Assembly: GCF_044359855.1 (NCBI RefSeq)
Contig: NZ_CP132291.1
Coordinates: 2,604,001-2,668,000 of the forward strand
Direction of reading: 5' to 3'
Length of the DNA: 64,000 nt
Source of the DNA: Rummeliibacillus pycnus_A
GTDB taxonomy: Bacteria > Bacillota > Bacilli > Bacillales_A > Planococcaceae
This document shows, piece after piece, positions 9,271 through 21,952 of this stretch; position 1 is the stretch's first letter, and every line of letters begins with the position of its first letter. A program made the position numbers and the translations under genes. The notes under the pieces are model-generated. The model ran no database searches. It saw only the letters and a list, made by a program, of their open reading frames with translations, and was not told where the DNA came from.

Positions 9271-9539
9271 ATATATAACGATACAAAAATAGTAAATTTT
9301 AAAAGGACAGTGAGCTAATCTAGATGAAGATTATCACATTATGGTGTAGCGCTTACAATATTAATGTTCTATTTTCGTTATTTGTTCACATATACATTGG
9401 ATAATAATATTTAGATAATGTTACGCATTGAAATGTAACGTTATTTTTAACTTTTGAAGTATTAATTTAAGGAATTTCACAATTAAAGTAAGGACGAATG
9501 TAGAGAAATTAATTGATAATGGGGGGAATGGGGGGTATT
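9271..9539. other. Gene-poor gap before the LOG gene
   Basis: About 270 bases, AT-rich. It holds a weak hairpin at about 9417-9447 (AATGTTAC / GTAACGTT followed by ATTTTT) that could end a short transcript. The end supplies the GGGGGG-type ribosome site of the next gene. I see no convincing gene; a 26-codon frame at 9324 lacks a well-placed ribosome site. Confidence 0.5.
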
Positions 9540-10085
9540 ATGCGCGTCGGAATTTATTGTGGATCAAAAATAGGCAAAAACCCAATTTATGCAGAAAAGG
9601 CTGAGGAATTAGGTACCTTTTTAGCTAGACATGAGATGGATATTGTATATGGAGGCTCTAATCAAGGGCTAATGGGGAAAATTGCGGATGCTGCGCTAGC
9701 TAATAATGGGGATGTTATAGGGGTAATGCCAAGTTTTTTACAATGGAAAGAAGTAACTCATGAACATATAACTAATTTGCATCATGTAACGACTATGTAT
9801 GAACGTAAGGCTAAAATGATTGAATTAGCCGATTTGTTAATTGCTTTACCTGGTGGAGCAGGTACGATGGATGAGTTTTTTGATGTAGTGACATTATCGC
9901 AAATAGGACAACATCAAAAGCCAATATACTTATATAACGTGAATGACTACTATCGACTACTGCAATTGCAATTGCAACATATGGTGGATGAAGGCTTTAT
10001 GCAACAAGAACATTTAGATAATATATATATTATTCAAAAGCCAGAAGAGTTACTCGGAATGATTCAAAAAAAGAATGGGATATAA
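9540..10085 (+). CDS. LOG-family protein (TIGR00730 / lysine decarboxylase-like fold)
   Basis: Member of the LONELY GUY family. These enzymes hydrolyse nucleoside 5'-monophosphates, releasing the base (cytokinin riboside monophosphate phosphoribohydrolase in plants). Family marks are YGGSNQGLMGKIADAAL, the R..K pair in MYERKAKM, and PGGAGTMDE, which fits PGGxGTxxE. I start at ATG 9540 (181 aa, MRVGIYCGS), because the family begins there; GTG/TTG codons upstream to 9513 are in frame. A G-run (GGGGGG) at 9531-9535 and earlier acts as ribosome site. It is not part of the B. subtilis order here and looks like a monocistronic insertion. Physiological substrate is unknown. Confidence 0.88.
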   Translation: MRVGIYCGSKIGKNPIYAEKAEELGTFLARHEMDIVYGGSNQGLMGKIADAALANNGDVIGVMPSFLQWKEVTHEHITNLHHVTTMYERKAKMIELADLLIALPGGAGTMDEFFDVVTLSQIGQHQKPIYLYNVNDYYRLLQLQLQHMVDEGFMQQEHLDNIYIIQKPEELLGMIQKKNGI

Positions 10086-10163
10086 GAAGGGATCAGGGAT
10101 TTTCTTCTACGGGTAGCGATTAAAAGAGTAAATCTTTACCCAAATAAGATTTTTAACACAAAA

Positions 10164-10187
10164 AAAACAAACCATACAGTTTGTTTT
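10164..10187. terminator. Hairpin between the LOG gene and tRNA-Ser
   Basis: Perfect AAAACAAAC / GTTTGTTTT stem with a 6-nt loop, preceded by an A run and followed by TTTTAGAATTTT. It lies between the end of the LOG gene and the 3' end of the reverse-strand tRNA and could serve either. Confidence 0.55.
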
Positions 10188-10283
10188 AGAATTTTCAGAC
10201 TATATTACACTAAGAAAAATTCGTTACAATTTGCAACGAATACAATCTCAATATTATGCGCGTGTTATTTTATAAAAATAAAA

Positions 10284-10376
10284 TGGAGGAGGAAGAGGGA
10301 TTCGAACCCCCGCGCGGTTTGACCCGCCTGTCGGTTTTCAAGACCGATCCCTTCAGCCAGACTTGGGTATTCCTCC
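10284..10376 (-). tRNA. tRNA-Ser (TGA)
   Basis: Read on the minus strand this folds as a 93-nt class II tRNA. The acceptor is GGAGGAA / TTCCTCC with an encoded CCA end, and the anticodon loop is CTTGAAA (anticodon TGA, plus-strand 10338-10340). It has a long GC-rich variable arm and a GGTTCGAATCC T arm. B. subtilis also keeps a tRNA-Ser near serS, but here it follows the LOG gene and is reversed. Confidence 0.97.
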
Positions 10377-10674
10377 GAAAAAATATGTTGTTGTCTTACT
10401 GACAAGATATACTTTATCATCATTTTTTTATCTCGTCAATAGTTTCTTTTAAAAAAATTGTACTGTTTTTCCCGTACATAAAAATGGTTTACATTATTGA
10501 TTTTTAAAGTAAAGAGATTAGAAATGAGATATGCATAGTGATCAATAACTGAGTTGTTAAGTTATTTATTTATTATTCATCAAATTTTTTGTAGGTAAAT
10601 ACGAAGCATTAGACAATAATTTTATATTCTTTAAATTGAAATATCACTTAACTTTTTTATTGTATGCATTTTAG
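10377..10674. other. Non-coding gap between tRNA-Ser and SRP RNA
   Basis: About 300 AT-rich bases. The left part must contain the reverse-strand promoter of tRNA-Ser and the right part runs into the SRP RNA promoter. I see no reading frame with a ribosome site and no strong dyad. Confidence 0.5.
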
Positions 10675-10703
10675 TTGCTTTTTTAATCAACTATTCGTAT
10701 ACT
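10675..10703 (+). promoter_or_regulatory. Sigma-A promoter of the SRP RNA
   Basis: TTGCTT (10675-10680), 17-bp spacer, TATACT (10698-10703). Initiation would fall at about 10710, exactly at the mapped 5' end of the SRP RNA stem. Confidence 0.75.
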
Positions 10704-10710
10704 AGTAATT

Positions 10711-10978
10711 GCCGTGCTAGGTGGGAAGGTAGCGGTGTCCTGTAACTCGCAATCCGCTTTAGCGAGACTGAATTCCTTTTTGAGGCTGTCCGTATGTATG
10801 GTCTGCCTTTTGCACGTAGCGTTGACGATTGGGTCCTGCGCAATGAGTTCCCATGAACCATGTCAGGTCCGGAAGGAAGCAGCATTAAGTGGTTTCACTC
10901 ATGTGCCGCGGGGTAGCCTAATCTGAGCTAACGACAAGAGTAACGCATATGTACGGCTGTCGGGAAAAGGTGCACGGC
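10711..10978 (+). ncRNA. ffs: Signal recognition particle RNA (large, Bacillus-type scRNA)
   Basis: RNA scaffold of the signal recognition particle that binds Ffh. The ends pair (GCCGTGC at 10711-10717 with GCACGGC at 10972-10978). The conserved domain IV core GTCAGGTCCGGAAGGAAGC is at about 10862-10880. The length of about 268 nt means that it keeps the Alu-like domain found in Bacillus, unlike the 4.5S form. It lies just upstream of dnaX, the usual position (scr-dnaX). Frames drawn across it on either strand are spurious. Confidence 0.96.
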
Positions 10979-10997
10979 ATTAACCGTGTAAACTTCA

Positions 10998-11033
10998 AAC
11001 TCATTTGTCTCTATAGACAAGTGAGTTTTTTCT
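10998..11033 (+). terminator. Terminator of the SRP RNA
   Basis: Stem AACTCATTTGTC / GACAAGTGAGTT with a 6-nt loop followed by TTTTTCTTTTTT. Confidence 0.9.
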
Positions 11034-11073
11034 TTTTTATACATATACAATAAAGGTTTCTAATCGCCTCTTA

Positions 11074-11082
11074 TGCTATAAT
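11074..11082 (+). promoter_or_regulatory. Extended -10 promoter for dnaX-yaaK-recR
   Basis: TGCTATAAT is an extended -10 element (TGn plus TATAAT) 41 bp before the dnaX start. No good -35 hexamer is seen 17 bp upstream, which is common for extended -10 promoters. Confidence 0.5.
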
Positions 11083-11122
11083 TGAATTATTAAACTGTAA
11101 CGGCAGAAAGGAGAGAAAAACG

Positions 11123-12892
11123 TTGACATATCAAGCTTTTTACCGAGTGTATCGTCCACAATCATTTAGAGAAATGTCAGGGCAATCTCATGTGAAACGA
11201 ACACTACAAAATGCTCTCCTAGCCAATAAAACAACACATGCATATTTATTTTCCGGTCCACGGGGTACCGGAAAAACAAGTACGGCAAAAATCTTCGCGA
11301 AAGCTTTAAATTGTGAGCACGCTCCAACTGATGAACCATGTAATGAATGTGAAACGTGTAAAAGCATAACGAATGGTTCGCATCCAGATGTAATCGAGTT
11401 TGATGCAGCGTCCAATTCAAGTGTAGATGAAATGCGTGAAATTATTGAGAAGGTTCGTTTTGCACCTGCAAGTGCCCGCTATAAGGTTTATATCATTGAT
11501 GAAGTGCATATGCTTTCTACAAGCGCTTTTAATGCTTTGTTAAAAACTTTAGAAGAGCCCCCTTCTCATGTTGTTTTTATATTAGCGACGACAGAACCAC
11601 ATAAAATACCCGCAACAATTATTTCCCGTTGCCAGCGTTTTGATTTTAAACGTTTATCTTCTATAGATATTTTAGAACGTATGAAAGTAGTGCTTGAAGA
11701 TATTCACCTACCTTATGACGAACAAGCATTAAAAGTCATTACAAAGTCTGCAGCCGGCGGTATGCGTGACGCATTAAGTATGTTAGATCAAGTAGTCTCA
11801 TTTAGCGGTGAAAAACTAACGCTTGAAGATGCGCTATTTGTAACAGGATCTATTAGTCAAGAAATCTTTTATGAATTGGCAAAAAGTTTAGCTGAAAAAG
11901 ATGTAGCAAGCGTATTAGCAACGCTAGAACAGCTGATGAGTGAAGGTAAGGATGCTGTACGGCTTTCTGAAGATCTTATTACTTTCTTTAGAGATTTATT
12001 ATTAATTCAAACAGCGCCAGATTTAAGTGATTTACTTGAATTGGCAACGACAGATGAGAAGTTTCAAACCTTAGCCAGCGACTTTTCGATGGAAACGCTT
12101 TATAGCTATATTGATATTCTTTCGAAAACACAACAGGAAATGCGGTTTTCGTTACATTCAAAAGTATATTTGGAAACGGCCTTATTGAAAATGTCACAAT
12201 CAAATACAGGGCGTACAACTGCTGCAATAGGTACTACGGGGAATGTTTCACTCGATACATCACAAATTGTAGAGTTACAATCGAAGATCATCGAATTAGA
12301 ATCTTTAGTTCTACAAATGCAACAAGGTGGAACAATAGTTCAGAAACAACAACAAACACAAACACAATCTCAACCAAGACAACAAGTAAAAGCTAGTACA
12401 TTTAATGTTCATGTTGGTAGGATTCAGGAAATTTTAAAAGTAGCTACGAAACATGACATTCAAATGATTAAAGGTGCTTGGGCGGATATACTCAATCAGC
12501 TTCCAAAGCCTCAATCCGCTTTGCTAGAAGAATCAGAACCGGTGGCGGCATCATCAAGTGCTTTTGTGCTAAAATTCAAGTATGATATACATTGTCAAAT
12601 GGCAGCGGATAATCAAGAGCTGATTGCTAATTTTGGACAGTATATGGCGGGGATAACAGGGAACTTCTATGAGATAGTTTTCGTGCCAGAACAAAATTGG
12701 TTGAAAATTAGAACAGATTTTATCCAACATCATAAAATGGAAAAAAAGACTGAACAAGAAGATACAGGTGGCGAACAAGTCTCTGAGGTTGTACAATCTA
12801 TTTTAGTAGAAGAACAACAAGATTCAGAAGATCCACTTGTTTCAGAAGCCGAAAAATTATTTGGCAAAGATTTTGTGGAAATTGAAGAGTAA
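11123..12892 (+). CDS. dnaX: DNA polymerase III subunit tau/gamma
   Basis: Clamp-loader ATPase that organises the replisome. The AAA+ module carries Walker A GPRGTGKTSTAK (about residues 45-56), a four-cysteine zinc site (C..C..C..C in the stretch about 73-86), the DEVH Walker B and the sensor region ISRCQRFDFKR. A glutamine-rich linker (about 405-425) precedes the C-terminal tau domain. Length is 589 aa, like other Bacilli. The start is TTG 11123 with GAAAGGAG; no better ATG gives the MTYQAFYRVYRP N-terminus. It heads an operon with yaaK, recR, yaaL and perhaps bofA. Confidence 0.97.
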   Translation: MTYQAFYRVYRPQSFREMSGQSHVKRTLQNALLANKTTHAYLFSGPRGTGKTSTAKIFAKALNCEHAPTDEPCNECETCKSITNGSHPDVIEFDAASNSSVDEMREIIEKVRFAPASARYKVYIIDEVHMLSTSAFNALLKTLEEPPSHVVFILATTEPHKIPATIISRCQRFDFKRLSSIDILERMKVVLEDIHLPYDEQALKVITKSAAGGMRDALSMLDQVVSFSGEKLTLEDALFVTGSISQEIFYELAKSLAEKDVASVLATLEQLMSEGKDAVRLSEDLITFFRDLLLIQTAPDLSDLLELATTDEKFQTLASDFSMETLYSYIDILSKTQQEMRFSLHSKVYLETALLKMSQSNTGRTTAAIGTTGNVSLDTSQIVELQSKIIELESLVLQMQQGGTIVQKQQQTQTQSQPRQQVKASTFNVHVGRIQEILKVATKHDIQMIKGAWADILNQLPKPQSALLEESEPVAASSSAFVLKFKYDIHCQMAADNQELIANFGQYMAGITGNFYEIVFVPEQNWLKIRTDFIQHHKMEKKTEQEDTGGEQVSEVVQSILVEEQQDSEDPLVSEAEKLFGKDFVEIEE

Positions 12893-12918
12893 ATTCAAAT
12901 ACTGGGAGGAATTTAACA

Positions 12919-13236
12919 ATGCGTGGTATGGGTAATATGAATAATATGATGAAACAAATGCAAAAAATGCAAAAAAAAATGGTGCAAGCACAAGAAGAAT
13001 TGGCAGTTCAAACTTTTGAAGGTACAGCTAGTAACGGACTTGTAAAAGTAGTAATGAACGGTCAAAAACAAGTGCAAGAAGTTGTTATTGATCCAGAAAT
13101 TGTAGATCCAGAAGATGTTGAATTATTACAAGATATGATTATCATCGCTACGAATGCTGCAATTGCTAAGGTTGATGAAACTACAAATGAAACAATGGGA
13201 CAATTCACAAAAGGAATGAATCTTCCTGGATTCTAG
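12919..13236 (+). CDS. yaaK: YbaB/EbfC nucleoid-associated protein
   Basis: Small DNA-binding dimer found between dnaX and recR in most bacteria. The 105-aa sequence begins with a methionine/lysine-rich helix (MKQMQKMQKKMVQAQEEL) and has the family core NGLVKVVMNGQKQVQEVVID. It lies 26 bp after dnaX and 12 bp before recR, with an AGGAGG ribosome site. Its exact role is unsettled; possibilities include DNA bridging and help to recombination repair. Confidence 0.95.
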   Translation: MRGMGNMNNMMKQMQKMQKKMVQAQEELAVQTFEGTASNGLVKVVMNGQKQVQEVVIDPEIVDPEDVELLQDMIIIATNAAIAKVDETTNETMGQFTKGMNLPGF

Positions 13237-13248
13237 GGGGAATATAGG

Positions 13249-13845
13249 ATGCATTATCCTGAACCAATATCCAAATTAATCGATAGTTTTATGAAATTGC
13301 CAGGTATCGGGCCGAAAACCGCGGCCCGTCTGGCGTTTTTTGTGTTAACGATGCAAGAAGATACGGTACTTAATTTTGCTAAAGCTTTAATAGACGCTAA
13401 ACGCAACTTAAGCTATTGTTCTGTATGTGGACATATTACAGACGTAGATCCATGTCATATATGCCAAGATCCACAACGTGATCGTTCAACAATTTGTGTA
13501 GTACAAGATACAAAAGATGTCATTGCGATGGAAAAAATGCGAGATTACCATGGCCTTTATCATGTATTACAAGGTGCTATTTCTCCGATGGACGGTATAG
13601 GTCCAGAAGATATTAATGTTCCATCTTTATTAAAAAGATTGCAAAACGAAGAAGTACAAGAACTGATATTAGCAACAAACCCTACAATAGAAGGCGAAGC
13701 TACAGCTATGTACATTTCGCGTCTTGTAAAGCCATCCGGTATTCGCACAACTCGTATCGCCCACGGTCTGCCTGTGGGTGGAGATTTAGAATATGCAGAT
13801 GAAGTAACTTTATCGAAAGCGTTAGAAGGAAGACGCGAATTGTAG
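13249..13845 (+). CDS. recR: Recombination mediator RecR
   Basis: Works with RecO and RecF to load RecA on gapped DNA. In order: a helix-hairpin-helix region (KLPGIGPKTAARLAFF, about residues 16-31), a C4 zinc finger (CSVC...CHIC, about 57-74), then a Toprim domain (about 80-175) with VVQDTKDVIAME. The 198-aa length is the family norm. It is tightly spaced behind yaaK. Confidence 0.98.
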   Translation: MHYPEPISKLIDSFMKLPGIGPKTAARLAFFVLTMQEDTVLNFAKALIDAKRNLSYCSVCGHITDVDPCHICQDPQRDRSTICVVQDTKDVIAMEKMRDYHGLYHVLQGAISPMDGIGPEDINVPSLLKRLQNEEVQELILATNPTIEGEATAMYISRLVKPSGIRTTRIAHGLPVGGDLEYADEVTLSKALEGRREL

Positions 13846-13863
13846 ATTGGGGTGCAAGAAGAT

Positions 13864-14076
13864 ATGTTTTTTCGAAAACAAAAGTTGCGTAAAGAGTACG
13901 ATGACAAGCTTGTTCAGTTAATGCGGTATACAAAAGAAGAATGGCAACATACACAGGAAATAGAAAATTTAATGGTTGATTATGATTTAAATATTATTGC
14001 ACAACGTAAAATTGCTGAAAGCAAACACTTCTATCTATTTAAAGAGGCACGTATTCGGAAAATTTTAATTAAATAA
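13864..14076 (+). CDS. yaaL: DUF2508 family protein YaaL
   Basis: Small, charged, predicted helical protein (70 aa) of unknown function that follows recR in Bacillales. I choose ATG 13864 (MFFRKQKLRKEYDDKL), which matches the family's N-terminus; a GTG at 13852 is in frame but would place the GGGGTG ribosome site inside the gene. No membrane segment or cysteine motif is visible. It is probably co-transcribed with recR. Confidence 0.85.
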   Translation: MFFRKQKLRKEYDDKLVQLMRYTKEEWQHTQEIENLMVDYDLNIIAQRKIAESKHFYLFKEARIRKILIK

Positions 14077-14097
14077 CGAATGACAAACAGTATTCCT

Positions 14098-14125
14098 GTC
14101 ATATATATCAGTTACATCATATATT
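14098..14125 (+). promoter_or_regulatory. Possible sigma-E promoter of bofA
   Basis: CATATATT at 14118-14125 fits the sigma-E -10 (CATAnnnT). An upstream GTCATAT at 14098-14104 resembles the -35, but the spacing is one or two bases short. bofA is a mother-cell gene in B. subtilis, so the site is plausible but not secure. Confidence 0.35.
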
Positions 14126-14142
14126 AATGGAGCGTGATTTAT

Positions 14143-14421
14143 ATGGCCAAGCTTGTAATCAGCTTAATCGGGGTACTGTTTGTTTTTTACTGGGTTTTAC
14201 GTAAACCAAAGGGTATAAGAAAGATCCTTGAATTATTTTCAAGCGTTGCATTTCGTATAACATTATCATTTTGCGTTTTGTATGCTCTATCGTATGGTGC
14301 GGGTTATTTAGGACTATGGATTCCGCTAAACTTCGCTTCAATTTTAATTGTGGCACTGCTAGGTACGCCTGGTGTAGCACTAGTAGTATGTTTGACTGGA
14401 TTTAATTACTTCTTTTTATAA
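14143..14421 (+). CDS. bofA: Pro-sigma-K processing inhibitor BofA
   Basis: Membrane protein that holds the SpoIVFB protease inactive until the forespore signals, so timing sigma-K activation. The 92-aa protein has two hydrophobic segments (about residues 3-18 and 38-55) and a third hydrophobic C-terminal stretch with the conserved LLGTPGVALVV motif. Start is ATG 14143 with TGGAG upstream; a GTG at 14134 is too close to that site. It is the last gene before the rRNA operon, as in B. subtilis. Confidence 0.93.
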   Translation: MAKLVISLIGVLFVFYWVLRKPKGIRKILELFSSVAFRITLSFCVLYALSYGAGYLGLWIPLNFASILIVALLGTPGVALVVCLTGFNYFFL

Positions 14422-14513
14422 GGGTATTGCATAGAACTTAATAAAGTGCTATATTAGTTAGGTTGCTGATTTAAATGGCGATAAAAACTATATCAACTCT
14501 TTGAAAAAAGTTA

Positions 14514-14542
14514 TTGACTTTGAAATGCTAGATTGATATAAT
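14514..14542 (+). promoter_or_regulatory. rRNA operon promoter P1
   Basis: TTGACT (14514-14519), 17-bp spacer, TATAAT (14537-14542). The start-site region and following ATTAAGTCG are repeated at P2. Confidence 0.9.
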
Positions 14543-14616
14543 AATTAAGTCGCTTACGAGTGACGCATTAATTGAATATCAAAAATGATTTTGTGAAATA
14601 TATTTTTATAAAGTTA

Positions 14617-14645
14617 TTGACAACAGAATATTGTTGTGATATAAT
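14617..14645 (+). promoter_or_regulatory. rRNA operon promoter P2
   Basis: Consensus TTGACA (14617-14622), 17-bp spacer, TATAAT (14640-14645), 103 bp downstream of P1. Tandem sigma-A promoters are the usual arrangement for Bacillus rrn operons. Confidence 0.93.
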
Positions 14646-14678
14646 AATTAAGTCGTTAAGATAGCGACAAGATATGAA

Positions 14679-14710
14679 CCTTGAAAACTGAACAAGCAAG
14701 ACGTTAATCA
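14679..14710 (+). other. 5' half of the 16S rRNA processing stalk
   Basis: This leader segment is complementary, with minor interruptions, to 16399-16428 in the 16S-23S spacer. The two would pair to loop out pre-16S rRNA for RNase III cleavage. The complementarity is seen; the processing role is known for rrn operons. Confidence 0.8.
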
Positions 14711-14810
14711 ATAAACTTTGTTCACTAACTTCAGTTAGTAACAAGGACAAAAATAGATATCATCTTATAGATGATACGCTAGCAAAGCTAATGAGCTTTC
14801 AAACTTTACT

Positions 14811-19468
<4,658 letters not shown>

Positions 19469-19529
19469 AAAAGTTGATTTAAGAACTTCAATGAATGTTT
19501 ATCCAGTTTTGAGAGAACAATCTCAATAG

Positions 19530-19646
19530 TCTAGTAATGATGGCAAAGAGGTCACACCTGTTCCCATGCCGAACACAGAAGTTAAGCTCTTTAGCGCCAA
19601 TGGTAGTTGGGGGCTGTCCCCCTGCGAGAGTAGGACGTTGCTAGGC
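19530..19646 (+). rRNA. rrf: 5S ribosomal RNA
   Basis: About 117 nt with the conserved GAGGTCACACC, CCATGCCGAACACAGAAGTTAAG and GCGAGAGTAGGACG segments; its ends pair (CTAGTAA with TTGCTAG). It is the third member of the rrn operon. Confidence 0.97.
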
Positions 19647-19652
19647 ACACTT

Positions 19653-19686
19653 AAAGCACAACTGATTATTCAGTTGTGCTTTTTCT
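19653..19686 (+). terminator. Terminator of the rRNA operon
   Basis: Perfect stem AAAGCACAACTGA / TCAGTTGTGCTTT with a 4-nt loop and a T run, 6 bp after 5S. Confidence 0.93.
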
Positions 19687-19742
19687 CTATGTGATTATTT
19701 TTTTATCTTTTGCAAATACTCATCATTCGTTTTATTTATGAT

Positions 19743-19780
19743 ATATACTTTAATTATGGTGGTTCATAATTAAAGTATAT
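19743..19780. repeat. Perfect 16-bp inverted repeat
   Basis: Arms ATATACTTTAATTATG (19743-19758) and its exact complement (19765-19780) flank the loop GTGGTT. There is no clean T run after it on either strand, so it is not a standard terminator. It could be an operator, an RNA stem or a remnant of an element. Confidence 0.8.
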
Positions 19781-20007
19781 TAAAAATATTTACCAGGAAA
19801 TAGTTTATCAAGACTCTTGAAATTAACACTTCAAATAGTGGTTATATATGAATAATGATTTATGAGGTCCAAATTAATAATGCGGTACAAAAGAAAGAAG
19901 ACAAGTTATAAAAGCAACTGATAAACTGATTATCTATAATTTTGCATGATTAATAAACTTATGATGCTCTATGAAAAAGAAAGTAATTTGATATGAAAGG
20001 AGTAAAT

Positions 20008-20097
20008 ATGTCTAGAAACGTATCAATCTTAAAGGTAACAGTAGTTATTGCGACAGTTATTGCAACATTCTTTTTCAAAAACAAAAAGGTAAAATAA
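20008..20097 (+). CDS. Candidate 29-aa membrane micropeptide
   Basis: ATG 20008 lies 7 nt after AAAGGAG. The peptide is MSRNVSILKVTVV followed by a hydrophobic run (VVIATVIATFFF) and a basic tail KNKKVK. That gives one transmembrane segment with positive charges on both sides. I do not recognise a family. The good ribosome site and membrane-like composition argue for a real gene. Its shortness and the lack of a clear promoter argue for caution. Confidence 0.45.
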   Translation: MSRNVSILKVTVVIATVIATFFFKNKKVK

Positions 20098-20463
20098 AGA
20101 ACGTCTTCACTTCATTATGAAAGGAAACTCTATTTTCACAAAATTAAACGAACATCTCCGCTTTAACCTTTTATCCAACCCCTATGTAACTTATCGAGAT
20201 GAGATAGCCTAATGGTTTAGGGAAAGAAGATATAAAAGAGGCAAGGATTTGTAGTGATTTCAATGAGGTTAACCGAATAGTAATTTTCCTTGTGTTTACT
20301 CATATAAAAACAGCAGCGGTAAGATGTAACTATTTTAGATGATTTTCATTAATATAAGCGCATGGTTAGATTTTTTAACATATTTTAGCACACGCAATAG
20401 TATTATTAATTAGAACCAATCATGTATAATGGTATGTAATAGTATATATGAGAGGGTTTAGTT

Positions 20464-21090
20464 ATGACAAATAAATTATTTTTTACATTTGAAGGGCCAG
20501 AGGGAGCAGGTAAGACTACTGTACTCAAAATGGTTGTTAGTAAATTGCAAGAAGAGGGACGAGAAGTAGTAGCAACACGTGAACCAGGTGGCAGCGTGAT
20601 TGCGGAAGAGATTCGACAAGTCATTTTAAACCCAGCACATACAGAGATGGATGCAAAAACTGAAGCACTATTATATGCTGCAGCAAGAAGTCAGCACTTT
20701 GTAGAAAAAATAGAGCCTGCTCTAAAACAGGGAAAAGTGGTTCTATGTGATCGCTTTATAGATTCATCTTTAGCATATCAAGGTATTGGGCGTGGGTTAG
20801 GCATTACAGGGGTGAAATCTATCAATGAATTTGCCATTGGTGATTATATGCCAGATATGACTATTCTCTTTGACTTAAATCCTGAAATAGGATTATCGCG
20901 TATTAATGCGCATAAAGAACGCGAAGTAAATCGCTTAGATATAGAAAGTCTAGCATTTCACCAAAAAGTAAGAGAAGCGTATTTGATGTTAGCTGAGAAA
21001 TTCCCCGAAAGAATCCATGTAATTGATGCAAGCAAATCATTAGAAGAAGTTTTCCAAAATGTCTGGAAAGTTTTGAGAAATGCATTGTAA
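20464..21090 (+). CDS. tmk: Thymidylate kinase
   Basis: Phosphorylates dTMP to dTDP, an essential step to dTTP. P-loop EGPEGAGKTT (about residues 10-19), the DR(F/Y) motif CDRFIDSSLAYQG (about 94-106) and the TREPGG dTMP-contact motif are visible. It is 208 aa, the normal length. The ATG has a GAGAGGG site. It opens the run of DNA-replication and signalling genes through yabA that matches B. subtilis. Confidence 0.97.
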   Translation: MTNKLFFTFEGPEGAGKTTVLKMVVSKLQEEGREVVATREPGGSVIAEEIRQVILNPAHTEMDAKTEALLYAAARSQHFVEKIEPALKQGKVVLCDRFIDSSLAYQGIGRGLGITGVKSINEFAIGDYMPDMTILFDLNPEIGLSRINAHKEREVNRLDIESLAFHQKVREAYLMLAEKFPERIHVIDASKSLEEVFQNVWKVLRNAL

Positions 21091-21164
21091 AGTAAATGAA
21101 GAGATAATGTGAACTATGTTATACTTATAGAAGAACCTATATAACATTAGAGGAGTGAATGCCG

Positions 21165-21494
21165 ATGAAATTAGTTGTGGCAGTTGTACAAGATCAGGAT
21201 AGTAACCGTCTTTCAAACGCTTTAACGAAAAATGATTTTCGCGCAACAAAATTGGCCAGTACAGGAGGATTTCTTCGTTCAGGAAATACAACGTTCTTGA
21301 TTGGTACTGAGGATTCACTAGTTCATAAGGTATTAGATGTTATACGCGATAATTGTCGTTCTCGGGAACAAATGGTGGCACCTATTTCACCAATGGGTGG
21401 AAATGCAGATGCATATATCCCTTACCCAGTAGAAGTTGAAGTAGGGGGAGCAACCGTTTTCGTGTTACCAATCGAACAGTTTCATCATTTCTAG
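21165..21494 (+). CDS. darA: Cyclic-di-AMP receptor, PII-like (DarA/PstA)
   Basis: Trimeric PII-like signalling protein that binds c-di-AMP. The 109-aa sequence matches the YaaQ family in length and motifs: MKLVVAVVQDQDSN at the start, GGFLRSGNTTF in the nucleotide loop, and PYPVEVEVGGATVFVLP at the end. I start at ATG 21165, nine bases from AGGAG; the ATG at 21159 is too close. Its downstream targets are not known in this region. Confidence 0.94.
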   Translation: MKLVVAVVQDQDSNRLSNALTKNDFRATKLASTGGFLRSGNTTFLIGTEDSLVHKVLDVIRDNCRSREQMVAPISPMGGNADAYIPYPVEVEVGGATVFVLPIEQFHHF

Positions 21495-21514
21495 GAGACG
21501 GAGGAGACAATTAA

Positions 21515-21952
21515 GTGAAGATCAACCAAGATCTGCGAATTGGATTGGATACAACTAGACAAAAACTGCCGAATCACCAACCAACAACGCGATTTGGGGA
21601 TTTTGTTGTAAAGTCTGGACAACGTATGCAGACCGAACAAATAACAAGATTATTAGGTGATATTTCAACAGCTGGCGATCGTATTGCAAAATCTAAAAAT
21701 TTACGTGATTTAGCAAAGTTTAAGATGCTAGTTAAACGCTTTTTAAAGGAAGCAGTTTCCTATGGTATGGAGTTGAAGCAATCTCATACATGGAATCGAT
21801 TTGGTGAAGGCCGCCGCTTAAAAATAGTAGATACAATTGATGAAAAACTTATTGAGTTAACAGAAGACGTTCTAAATGAAGAGAAGGATTCTGTCGACTT
21901 ATTAGCTAAAATAGGTGAGATTAAAGGATTGTTAATCAATCTTTATACGTAA
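21515..21952 (+). CDS. yaaR: YaaR family protein (DUF327)
   Basis: A 145-aa, mostly helical protein of unknown function conserved between yaaQ and holB in Bacillales. It starts with GTG behind a GGAGGAGA-type site, 20 bp after darA. It is highly charged, lacks membrane segments, and ends with a predicted long helix (VLNEEKDSVDLLAKIGEIK). No catalytic motif is visible. Confidence 0.9.
   Translation: MKINQDLRIGLDTTRQKLPNHQPTTRFGDFVVKSGQRMQTEQITRLLGDISTAGDRIAKSKNLRDLAKFKMLVKRFLKEAVSYGMELKQSHTWNRFGEGRRLKIVDTIDEKLIELTEDVLNEEKDSVDLLAKIGEIKGLLINLYT

Larger units (their letters stand above)
19687..20463. other. Gene-poor region between rrn and tmk
   Basis: About 780 AT-rich bases. In B. subtilis this interval carries csfB, xpaC, yaaN and yaaO; none is present. 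What I can see is a perfect inverted repeat (19743-19780) and one small frame with a good ribosome site (20008-20097). A second 31-codon frame at 20117-20212 has no ribosome site. The rest (20213-20463) shows no gene; its end is the upstream region of tmk. Confidence 0.6.

Noticed and set aside
9324..9404. 26-codon frame with a hydrophobic middle in the dgk-LOG gap
   Set aside because: The nearest AAAGGA is too far upstream and there is no other support.
10691..10926. Two overlapping open frames on opposite strands, 64 and 70 codons
   Set aside because: They lie entirely on the SRP RNA gene, whose paired ends and domain IV core explain the sequence.
20117..20212. 31-codon frame beginning MKGNSIFTKLNEHL
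   Set aside because: No ribosome site before the ATG and no recognisable features; kept only as a note.
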